This document shows positions 8,677 through 17,426 of a stretch of DNA of 17,500 nt, in pieces (position 1 is the stretch's first letter; each line of letters begins with the position of its first letter). The position numbers were made by a program, and so were the translations under genes. The notes below the pieces were generated by a model. The model was not told the DNA's origin, ran no database searches, and was given only the letters and a program-made list of their open reading frames with translations. Source of the stretch: Halisarca cf. caerulea (taxonomy: Eukaryota > Porifera > Demospongiae > Chondrillida > Halisarcidae); contig CAUJGJ010000313.1 in NCBI GenBank assembly GCA_963170055.1, positions 3,174,201-3,191,700 of the forward strand. The letters run 5' to 3'.

Positions 8677-8734
8677 GATTGGGAACGAGACTATATCTGT
8701 GGTACGAGATTAGTTTTTCGTCGAAAAATTGAAA

Positions 8735-9677
8735 ATGAGCGACAAGAACCCTCTCATTCCAACCAATAACCCTCCACCTCCTAACTACCCTCTGTGAGGA
8801 CCCAGCCTATGCAGGGGCCACCCCCGCGGTCGTATCTGGTGCTGGCAATAGTTTCAGTGATTTTTGGATTCTGGCCTCTTGGAATAGTTGCCATTCTTGC
8901 CAGCATCAGAGTGAGTGGTTTATTGTTGGGTTGTCGCATGAAATGTTAAAGCAGATTAGGAATTATAGTATTATACAGACAGAGTTCTAGTGTACTGTAA
9001 TACTGTAGATCAACTGAGAATGTTCCCCCCAGAGACTTTCAATGTGTTGCAATTCAACTTAGAGTTGCAGTTGACATATCCTCCTAAAGTCTTGAAGTGC
9101 CCATCTTCAACTCTGTTTTCCCTTGTGATGTGCCCACTGCTTGTTGATCTCATATATAGCCAGCAGAGCTGCTAGGTGGCACAGTGCAGGCATAATTATG
9201 CCACTCTGAACCAAGCATCCTTAGTAATAGGAATTTTTTCAGCTTCAAACCGATAAATGGTTTTGAGCATACATGTCCAGCAAGATTTTTGAATGTGACC
9301 TGAAAATAGAGACCTTTTTCAGATGTACAGGATTTTCCTTTTGTTGTGGGTCAGTGTAGGAAGGTGTGTTATTTAATTTTCATGGATTGCTTGTCATTTG
9401 TGTTAATTGTTTTGGATGATGAATAACTGTTTGGCAGCTTGTACTGTTGATGTAGCCTGGTTCTCTGCAGCTCTTTCCTGGTTTGACTACATGTTGGTAC
9501 AGTAACTGTTTTATCCTCTCTGTGTAGGCTATGAATGCTTTCGATGCTGGCAATCATGAACTTGGTTACTTTTATGCAAGAAGATCCCGTCTCTTCAGTA
9601 TTCTTTCCATTGTGATTGGCGCAGTGATCACCATCGCCGTTGCAATTTTAATTGGTATTTCATTAGCAGCAGTGTAG
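8735..9677 (+). pseudogene. CD225/dispanin copy B, 5' part collapsed and frameshifted
   Basis: An ATG at 8735 opens MSDKNPLIPTNNPPPPNYP, a plausible CD225 N-terminus, but runs into TGA at 8795. The next bases (from 8794, another frame) continue VRTQPMQGPPPRSYLVLAI and FGFWPLGIVAI, homologous to the middle of the copy A membrane exon. The proline-rich exon, its two introns and the first residues of the membrane exon are missing. The membrane exon ends at 8910 (GTGAGT donor), and the last exon is 9528-9677 (GNHELGYFYARRSRLF, then SIVIGAV, stop TAG). Translation from an internal ATG at 8809 would give an 83-residue protein with a full CD225 domain and a short tail. It could therefore be a pseudogene or a trimmed functional gene; the context at 8809 is not a strong initiation context. 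Confidence 0.65.
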
Positions 9678-10550
9678 TGAATGTACAAGACAGGATAGTA
9701 CAGGCACTTAATCCTCTCATTGACTTAATTAATATTCTTCATTGACATGCATGAAAACCCATAGGTTTGTACTGATGTCTGGAATTCAAATAATTGTAAT
9801 CAATTTTACCAAATTGAATGAGTATTCTATTATCAGGTCATTTTTTGTTGTTTTAATTAAGTTATTCTTTCTTTGATAAGGCACAAACTGTTTTGGTTTA
9901 CATACATTGTTAATATTCTGCAGCTGCCGTAGATAATGCTACAGTGAACTTTACATCACTCATCTGTTTGTGTGTAACTAAAAATGTGCCCAATTCTGTA
10001 CATGTTTCTTGCTATTTATACGTATTCCAAGTGTACTGTGCAGGGCAATATGTACACATGCATGCTTACATGCACGCATGTACATATTGCATAGCCAGCC
10101 AGTGATTGAGATATCCACATAATATAGTATACCCATGCAGGGAGGGGGACTATAATAATTATTAGGCTAGCACAATGGTTTGAAAAAGAACATGGCCGCC
10201 CATACATCAGAACCAACCGTAATTTTGCTAGTATATATATGTATATATACATAAACCAGGCTTAGCTGTGTCACACCGTATACAGTCATATATATATATA
10301 GAGTCCTACGTATATATACGTATATATGACAGGAGTGAGTTTCTTCTAACACAATACATATACATTCAATGATACAGACGTGAATGTTTTTTCCACATTG
10401 ATCGATCATATCCCTATTATTATGAACCACTACTTTAATTAGTTCAATACAATACATCAGTGTGCTTTCCATGATTAATTATTGCATGGTAACTTTATCA
10501 ATGAGATCTAGTCTAAGAGTAAAGCCGATTACATGCAATAAATACATTTG
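9678..10550. other. 3' flank of CD225 copy B, no gene seen
   Basis: Homologous to 2570-3400 of unit A with several indels. Includes ATGTATATATAC and TATATATA stretches around 10230-10330. The minus-strand open frames at 10016-10252 and 10167-10472 are not preserved in unit A and are not called. Confidence 0.5.
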
Positions 10551-10799
10551 CGGTGAAACCTCTGTAATCTGACACCTCTATATATTATGTACAATCGGAC
10601 AAAGTCATTAATTCTCTCTCTATATATAATCCAACCATCTTATGAGGTAAAGTTACCATAGTACTTGAGTAGTCTCGCAGGCCAGACCCTTAAAATAAGG
10701 GTCTGGCCTGCGAGACTAGTACTTAAGTATGATAGGACAACTTCCTAATCCGACACTTTTTTCAATCCACATTGAGTGTCGAATTAAAGGGGTTTCACT
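10551..10799. mobile_element. Tigger/pogo-like MITE interrupted by a smaller palindrome
   Basis: The termini read CGGTGAAACCTCTGTAATCTGACAC and, at the other end, GTGTCGAATTAAAGGGGTTTCAC, the animal-wide 'GTGAAACCTC...AATCCGACA' type. Two further copies lie at 12567-12739 and 12921-13095. Relative to them, 10671-10717 is an added insert. It is non-coding. Confidence 0.65.
10671..10717. mobile_element. 47-bp perfect palindrome inserted in a MITE
   Basis: AGTCTCGCAGGCCAGACCCT and its exact complement form 22-bp arms around a 3-nt loop (AAA). It is flanked by AGTACTTGAGT (10660-10670) and AGTACTTAAGT (10718-10728), a near-perfect 11-bp direct repeat that looks like a target-site duplication. 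Confidence 0.7.
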
Positions 10800-10960
10800 A
10801 TATTTGATGCTTATAGCCAATAATTATAATATACAGTATGTAGTCTGGCATGGATTGTACATTTGATCATTGACAATATATATATAATATAATAGAATTA
10901 TACAAGAAGTGGTGGACATAGTGATGTGAATAAATTATTAATAATTTTAAAGTACAAAGT
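10800..10960. other. Short AT-rich spacer, nothing recognised
   Basis: Low-complexity sequence (TATATATAATATAATAG). It is homologous to about 4330-4420 of unit A. Confidence 0.4.
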
Positions 10961-11032
10961 TCAGTGACTGCTTTTCCTGCTCTTGACAGCACTGATCTGA
11001 TGGCTCTTGGTATCCTCCTTATCCCTTGTCTC
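10961..11032 (-). CDS. Candidate C-terminal RhoGEF exon, copy B
   Basis: Minus-strand acceptor CTCCCCACTATAG precedes 72 nt encoding ETRDKEDTKSHQISAVKSRK and then S-S-H and TGA. Length, acceptor position and stop agree with 4420-4491, which supports a real exon rather than chance. The product is basic and hydrophilic, as expected for a protein tail. Read in the other phase it would extend into a longer, less plausible AT-rich frame that copy A breaks with a stop. It would be the last exon of RhoGEF copy B, itself probably a pseudogene. Confidence 0.4.
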   Translation of the reverse strand, partial: ETRDKEDTKSHQISAVKSRKSSH

Positions 11033-11391
11033 CTATAGTGGGGAGGAGATATGTACATGCAGTGAACAATATATACATAATATTGTAAATGGCATGTAAT
11101 TATAATCATGAAATTCAAATAATTTATTCTACATTTGTAAGAATATTATTATATACTACTATGGTTACTGTAGAGATATGACATGAAAACAAAATTATAG
11201 TGGAATTAAGTGCGTAATAGCACTAAAAATTGCAATGTTCTGTGTATTACACAATGGTGGAGTAATTGAAATTATATGTAATTGCAATGCATAATACGGT
11301 ATATAATGTATGCATAATAATTATATAATATATAATTATATAACTGAGAATTCCCTTACATGTGTAATATAGGTATGTATATACTATAATA
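11033..11391. other. AT-rich intron-like spacer of RhoGEF copy B
   Basis: Very AT-rich with TATAATTATATAA runs. If the flanking exons belong together this is their intron. No intermediate exon was found. Confidence 0.4.
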
Positions 11392-11714
11392 TTATATTAT
11401 GATATTCCACATTCTATGTATAGACTTATACTTATAATTATTGTGTGATGTTTCTTCTGAGCCATTTACAAGTTTTAGACTTCTTTTTGCTAGCATCAGA
11501 TTTTGTCTCTTGGTGTTGATGCTGTTGAGTACATCCTCCAAGGTCTCCATTGCACTCTGCAGTTTTGGATCACAGAAGTCTGGTTCTTTCAGTAGCTCAA
11601 ACAGCAGTAGACGGTAGCGAGGGAGTTGCTGTACGGGTGTTAACAGAAGTGCCATTAGATCCATTCCAAGTCCTTTACACTGGTCATCTTCGAGACATCC
11701 CTATATAAGAGAGC

Positions 11715-12231
11715 ATGACATGCAAGACATGTAATTTTAACATGCATGTAATAATGCATGCAGGGTTAACGGTATTATATATGCATGCATGATGTCTTGT
11801 ATACAGCTATAGCATAGGTAGTGGAACAGGGGACCAGGGGGATTAATAGGAGTGGGTATGTTTTCCTAGCTCCGCAATTACTGAATTCTTCGAGATCTGA
11901 AGGTATTGCAAATCTGAGCTGTATTATGTCCTTAATTCAATTCTGTCAAATTCACCGTACTGTGAAACTTGGTTATAGTACCTGGTTTCCTATTACGGTA
12001 AATACTCCTGCATGGATAGAGTCTTACTCTTCATGTACGTCCCTGTGTACGTATAATATAATTATACCTCACATATATGTACATAAACCACCCCTATATG
12101 CGTATAAGTACTGATTTTGTGTCCCTTTGTGATATACTACGTATGTATTGAGCAAGTTTCACAGAGTTGACCACACAGCTATTGTATATTACATGTTACA
12201 CCTTTCCACTTTCTATATACGTATTTCTCAC
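11715..12231. other. Intron 4 of RhoGEF copy B
   Basis: Flanked by the decayed exon 4 donor (GTGAGA) and the exon 5 acceptor (TATATAG). Length (517 bp) is close to the C intron (539 bp), but contents differ: no GTTCCCAGCCC terminus here. The + frame at 11821-12114 has no motif. Confidence 0.5.
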
Positions 12232-12566
12232 CTAGCTTAATTGGTTATTTCTCAGAAGTCCGCTTGCATTAATTGCATACTTGCTGTGTTTATACTTTAC
12301 AGGACTGCTGGAAATCATTCATGCAGTTAACATATACACTTAGCTTTGTAGTTCACCCTACGGAATGAATGCAATAATAATACAATCATGTCACTATCTG
12401 ATTTTAGTTTGTAATGCCAAGGATTAAGTCTTAAAATTCATACTATAATGCTAAGATCTGGTACATTTGACACTGACTCATCCACGAACCCTGCATGTTG
12501 CTTATAACCATAGATATGGTGTAGCCATACAGGCTGAGCATGCACGGTACGATTTATCCAGCTAGT

Positions 12567-12739
12567 TAATGAAACCTCCATAATCTGACACCTCATGTTC
12601 TCCCTCATCCAAACATTTCATGAGGTATATACTAAGTCACTCTGTAATCCAACATAAAGCCTACGCATATAGCTTCTAATTATAATCCAACACTTTTTCA
12701 GTGACAAGTCCCATTTAGTGTCTTAGAGAGATTCCACTG
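12567..12739. mobile_element. Tigger/pogo-like MITE, diverged copy
   Basis: Ends read ATGAAACCTCCATAATCTGACAC and GTGTCTTAGAGAGATTCCACTG. Internal words (ATGAGGTA, AATCCAACA) match the copies at 10551 and 12921. Confidence 0.6.
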
Positions 12740-12920
12740 TGCTGATTACCCTGATTTTTCCAATACCTGGTTAATCTGATATCATTTCTAGGACCAATTA
12801 TTTAATATTCTGCCGTATAAAAACCAGACCTCTAGCTCTCAGCGTGAGCATGCATGAGTGCCCAATGGACCAGGTGAAAGTATTGGACACAAGTGCTGGG
12901 GAATCTTAGTCTGTATAATT

Positions 12921-13095
12921 GAACATGTACACCTCTATCATCTGACATTCTCTCTCTAATCCGGCCATCTTATGAGGAACAGTCACCATATTAAAGTATG
13001 CTAATAGTCACTTCATACTTCGACAACCTCCTAATAAATCCAACGCTTCTTCAACTCTCATTGAGTGTATACGTTGGATTAGACAGGTTTCACTG
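12921..13095. mobile_element. Tigger/pogo-like MITE, uninterrupted copy
   Basis: Left end is degraded (CACCTCTATCATCTGACATTC); right end GGATTAGACAGGTTTCACTG is followed by TA. It shares CCATCTTATGAGG and GACAACCTCCTAAT with the 10551 copy and lacks the 47-bp palindrome, giving the empty-site comparison. Confidence 0.6.
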
Positions 13096-13419
13096 TAAGT
13101 ACTATGTACATGACATTACAATGTCGACATACGTACCTCGGGTGTACCAATGAGATCCAGCATCTGTCCATGCAAGTTCATCATAGCGGCCAGCTTTCAA
13201 GTGGGACTTCAAATTGTCAAGAAAATTTGAATGTTTGTGGATCAAGAAATGTAGTAGGGCTGGGAATAAGGAACTGTAAGTATGTAATATGGAAATAGGC
13301 CAATAAGTGTCATATTTTAGACCATCTATGATTAGACTGGTCATATAATTTTATACCACAAAGGCAATGGTAATTCTGGAAGTGGGATGTATGTACTTGA
13401 CTGCATGTGTAGAGAATAC

Positions 13420-13697
13420 ACGGGATTCGAGGCAAGAAGTGGACAGACAATTGAAAAGATTCTCTGCGTCAATCATTGATAAATGAATAGGACGTTGCTA
13501 CCGACGCTAATAGCTGCAATATAATTGGACTAGCCAACCTTGAATTCACCGCTGGCTAGTGGCACCGGTGAATTTAAGGCCGGCTAATCCAATGATATTG
13601 TAGCTATTAGCGTCCGTAGCAACGTCTTATTTCATTTATCAATGATCGACGCAGAGAATCTTCTCAATTGTCTGTCCACATTTTGCCTCAGATCCTG
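13420..13697. repeat. 278-bp palindrome joining two head-to-head RhoGEF copies
   Basis: Left arm (13420-13551) and right arm (13566-13697) are reverse complements with about 85-90% agreement around a 14-nt spacer (CTGGCTAGTGGCAC). Both start codons fall inside: minus ATG at 13476 and plus ATG at 13642, each followed by ATIGACGCAGAGAAT-type sequence (MIDAENL). The ~165 bp between the ATGs would have to serve as promoter for both directions. Confidence 0.8.
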
Positions 13698-14928
13698 TAT
13701 TATTTCAAAGATGGTCGAACCAGCTACAACTTTGTCAGCTTATCCCGCCAAGTGCGAAGAAGATTTATCTCTCATCTCGACACAGAAGTCACCGTTGGAC
13801 CAAGAGGAAGTTATTCGGTCTCCTTCCAACCAGCCGCTGACCGTACCACAGCAGCAGAGTCCTTCTGGTGAGCTCAAATCCGTCTCTTTTATCACCGCCT
13901 CACAAGCTCTTGACCTCCGAGGTTACTGAAAGGGCGAGCGGCCGAGGATTTCCTCTGATCTTGGATCACTGCTTAGATCAAATTGCATTGAAAATGGGTG
14001 AAAATCCACTTGACAGTTTTTCACGTAGCACCTCATCAATCCACTCGCCTCGAGCACTTGGGTAGCCTTCTCGACATCACTGTGGACAGTGCATGTAGTT
14101 CAGTGTGGATGTCCACCTTGGACAACTGTAACAAGACTACCTCACAATTCTGTACATCATTTCTTTATTGGACACTCAAGAAAAGAGCATGTGTTACTAA
14201 CCAACTGACACTCCCTAACATTGTGTACTACAATTGGGTCAGCGCTCCATGGGGACAGATTCAGCTCAAATATTTTTCCTGGATCGACAACTTCAACTGG
14301 ATCCCCGGAGTTCTCAGGGGGCACTAATTTTGCAACTCCACTTACCACCTGCGCATTCATACATGATAAACAGAACTGATTCAGAATGCATTAAATTTAA
14401 CAGTTTGTTATTGAATATTGGCTCTGAAAACTATATAATATTTTTGCTTGATTCATTTCAGAATATAACCACAGTTATACTTATTACTGTATGGTGCAAT
14501 ACAGTCATCTGCATGGTTATTTTGTATTCCATTTTACTTTTAAATTATTGTGTGTAATATAATAAACATATCTGTGCAAATTGATAGTATTAAGTTCTGA
14601 AGTGGTGGCATATTCATACTAATGTGATCAATGGGTAGGCCCAATAGGGGAGCAGCTACCACCATGCAAACAGGTTCAAGCACTTAAGCTTGTAACGTCT
14701 TCTCCCTCCTTGATCACACTGCCAGTTGAGGGATTAATTTGCGATGGCACACGTACATGCAAGTGCATATTATTCAACGTGAAGACAAAACATGCATTTG
14801 GACTTCTGCATCCACATGAATGTAATACTATATACTCAGTACTTCTTCTGTGCATACATTTGCAATCGCAAGTGTCATCATACATGTAAGAATCAAATGC
14901 TATGATTCCACACACATGCACGTACACA

Positions 14929-14987
<59 letters not shown>

Positions 14988-15072
14988 GCATCCACGCACA
15001 CACACACACGCATGCACGTGTGTACGCACATATGCGCACTCACACACACACATGTGTGCACACATGCACGTG

Positions 15073-15136
<64 letters not shown>

Positions 15137-17426
15137 CACACACACACGCACGCAACAGTGTGGTTCATTCTTAAAATTTATAATTTTATACATAAGTTAA
15201 AGTTAAATATGCATGGATTTTCCGTATTTGCATAATATACTCTATAGTAGTGATACTATTTCATCTAATGATTACGATTATTTACATATATAATGATGAT
15301 GGTAAATTAGTCTGTTACAGGACAGGTCCGGTATAAACATATATCTTGCCACCTCTTATACTGGTACGTAAACGTACATCCTGCACATTGTGTGAGCATA
15401 ATATTCACACAGTTCAGTAATAACATGCATGTAATAATATTATAAATATATCAGATATATAATGCTAACAATCTTCCATAATATATATATATATAGTATG
15501 CATGCATGTATGATGGTATGCCCATGCCAGGAGAAGTTTATACTAAATGCAATCTAACTCAAGTCTCTCTTTTCCACAGAAACACCAGCTACACCAGTTA
15601 CACCAGCTACATCAGCTACACCTGCTACACCAACTACACCAGCTGCATGCTCAGCTGAAGCAGATAAGGTCTCTGCATCCTACAAAATGAAATGGATTGA
15701 AGTGGTCTCCACAGAAGAGACCTACCTGGCCACCTTGAATGGGATTGTCAAGGTCTTCATGCCTCAATTGAAGGACAAAATGCCCGAGGAAGATTACAGG
15801 TCAGATGATTGACAAGCTGCATGCACTGCATGTGACTGTTGTACACACAAGCTAATGTATCCCACTTTCAGAATTATGTAATAATATTACATGTACATGT
15901 ACACATATAAATATAAAGATTATTATGAAATGTAGTGATAATACTATCCCTGTATATAACGCATCCAGCTCCTTATTCCCGGCCCAACTGCATTTGTTGA
16001 CACAAGTACATTCCAAGTTTCTTGACAATCTGAAGTCCCACTTGAAAGATGGCCGCTATGAGGAACTTGGACAGACCATGCTGGATCTCATTGGTACACC
16101 CGAGGTATGTATGTGCTGAAATTGTGTGTACATAATGCCTATATATGGAGTCCTATATTTCACATACAGTATAGTTTGCAAATTGGACATGCACTGCATG
16201 CATGTACAAAGTGAAATCTGCATGCATGGTTTGCCTGCAGCATACATTATCAATTGCATATTATGTTTCCAGTAGTAGAGTAACAGTGTCTGAGGTGAAA
16301 ATCATGCAGGGTATATAAATAATGCACAATGTCATGTTTCAAGCAAATATGCAATATCGCACAGTATTAATATTGCATGCTGGTTATAAGCAGCAGGATA
16401 TAACGTTTGTGTATGAGTCATTGTCATTATAAACCAGATCTCATTGTACATGAATTCTAACTAGAATGAGATTGACAGTTAGACGTGGTTGCCTTTCATT
16501 CCGTAGGGTGAACTGCAAAGTGTATATGTTAACTACACGAGTGATTTCCGGCAGTCCTGTAAAGTTCACAGCAAGTATGTAATACAAGCGGAATTCAGAG
16601 AAATAACCAAGGTGAGAAATATATAGAAAGTGGCAAGGTTATTATAATAGATGGAATGCATAATATATATATATATATAATATTATACGTAAATTATATA
16701 TTCCCAATATACGTATATATAATACCAACTATAGTGAAATTTATAAACTTGAAGGTCAGCAAAGTTCTTGTTTAACAAAAAATTTAATAAACAAAAGGAG
16801 ATGTGTAAATGAAAATACCCATAATTAGAAATCTATCATGGCTAAATTGTGGTAGTCTCGTTCCCAGCCCAACACCCGTCTTCTCGCCTGCATGCAATAA
16901 AATGTCAGGCAGATGTTGACCTCAGTGGGATCTAACAAGTCTACAATTGTGGAGGCACACACCTGCCCCTAGCTGTTCTACTGCCTAGTATGCTGTATAA
17001 TGTTATATGGTGTAAATATTATAATTATAATCATACCTAATTATATAATTATTATACATTAAATTGTATAGTTACTGTATAATTCTATAATTCTATTATA
17101 TATTCTACGTACATGCTCACAGTCATCATGCTCTTATGATATATATATAGGGATGTCTCGAAGATGACCAGTGTAAAGGACTTGGAATGGATCTAATGGC
17201 ACTTCTGTTAACACCCGTACAGCGACTCCCTCGCTACCGTCTACTGCTGTTTGAGCTACTGAAAGATCCAGACTTCTGTGATCCAAAACTGCAGAGTGCA
17301 ATGGAGACCTTGGAGCATGTACTCAACTGCATCAACACCTCACAAGAAGCAAAATCGGATAATGTTGCTAGCAAAAAGAAGTCTAAGACTTGTAAATGGC
17401 TCAGAAGAAACATGATACAATTGTAA
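13642..17426 (+). CDS. RhoGEF with Dbl-homology (DH) domain, copy C
   Basis: Five exons join in one frame: 13642-13867 (donor GTGAGC), 15580-15799 (acceptor TTTTCCACAG), 15969-16104, 16507-16611 and 17151 onward. Residues 1-76 are polar, with a Gln run. Residues 77-98 are a T-P-A repeat linker. About 111-300 is the DH domain: [20 protein letters not shown] (CR1), a middle helix region ([23 protein letters not shown]) and [20 protein letters not shown] (CR3). DH domains exchange GDP for GTP on Rho-family GTPases. The frame meets TAA at 17424-17426 (320 residues), but GTAAGC at 17423 matches the donor kept in copy A, so the gene probably continues, with its last exon and any PH domain beyond the window. 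No PH domain is seen. The start was chosen because it is conserved in copy B and keeps phase through all joins. Confidence 0.85.
14157..14360 (-). other. Unassigned antisense open frame, cysteine pattern
   Basis: 67 codons on the minus strand. A possible acceptor (TGCGCAG) lies just inside its ATG. It contains [18 protein letters not shown], and after the stop a different frame continues plausibly ([19 protein letters not shown]). The C-x(n)-C-x(4)-C-x-I spacing loosely recalls the membrane-proximal part of integrin alpha chains, but this is a weak resemblance. It could equally be a frameshifted gene fragment or chance. Confidence 0.25.
14931..15152. repeat. Compound CA/TG microsatellite
   Basis: Two long (CA)n blocks (about 14931-14984 and 15077-15134) are separated by mixed purine-pyrimidine alternation (GCACGTGTGTACGCACATATGCGCAC). 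All six frames stay open across it, giving spurious Thr/His or Val/Cys open frames. Confidence 0.95.
16612..17150 (+). other. Intron 4 of RhoGEF copy C with a solo element end
   Basis: 539 bp from GTGAGA to TATATATAG. (AT)n tracts occur around 16661-16680 and 17139-17149. AGTCTCGTTCCCAGCCC (16854-16870) equals the terminus of the element at 7658-8692, so a relic of that family sits here. Confidence 0.6.

Larger units (their letters stand above)
7658..8692. mobile_element. ~1.03-kb terminal-inverted-repeat element, composite
   Basis: The left terminus (7658-7715, starting AGTCGCGTTCCCAGCCC) is mirrored by the right (about 8636-8692, ending GGGAACGAGACT). Both include GCCGCCATTTTTTCC or its complement and close with GTGGTGG/CACCACCC. 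Just inside, CAGCCAGCTGTGACCCA (7721) is mirrored by TGGGTCACAGCTGGCTG (8099 and 8381). There is no transposase. Flanking ATA on both sides fits a short target duplication but is not decisive. A matching solo terminus lies at 16854-16872. The open frames inside are not convincing genes. Confidence 0.65.
8794..11640. repeat. Segmental duplication, unit B
   Basis: This is the direct-orientation counterpart of 944-5342: CD225 on +, RhoGEF on -, tail to tail. It is shorter than unit A because A carries extra elements (2120-2294, 3430-3612, intron insertion), while B carries a nested element at 10551-10799. On its right side homology to A stops at the DH exon, but RhoGEF B continues. Confidence 0.8.
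11392..13476 (-). pseudogene. RhoGEF (DH domain) copy B, decayed
   Basis: Exons on the minus strand mirror copy C. Start region: ATG at 13476, MIDAENLFNCLST, homologous only to about 13420. Copy C's remaining exon 1, intron 1 and exon 2 (the first DH helix) are missing. Exon 3 (13137-13273, 137 nt) has one base more than in C and is frameshifted after GRYDEL. Exon 4 (12232-12357) is 126 nt instead of 105, with a TAA five codons in and another stop further on. Exon 5 (from 11700) reads [20 protein letters not shown], then [20 protein letters not shown], and is open to 11392, but its donor is changed to ATAAGT. It lacks the parts needed for a working Rho exchange factor, although the exon 5 stretch is well kept. 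Confidence 0.75.
13868..15579 (+). other. Intron 1 of RhoGEF copy C
   Basis: 1712 bp from GTGAGC to TTTTCCACAG. Holds an antisense cysteine-containing open frame (14157-14360), a CA/TG microsatellite (14931-15152) and an (AT)n run near 15479-15496. The + open frames at 13868-14557 overlap each other and show no domain; they read through intron. Confidence 0.6.

Noticed and set aside
13868..14557. Series of overlapping + frames after exon 1 of RhoGEF C
   Set aside because: Splicing from 13867 to 15580 preserves the frame exactly and links to a DH domain, whereas the read-through frames show no motif and overlap one another.
14676..15235. Several overlapping long open frames in both directions
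   Set aside because: They are produced by the CA/TG microsatellite, which lacks stop codons in every frame; the products are Thr-His or Val-Cys runs.
17424..17426. TAA as the definite stop of RhoGEF copy C
   Set aside because: The same position is a donor (GTAAGC, GTAAGT in copy A), and a candidate downstream exon exists in units A and B. The stop is kept as an alternative only.
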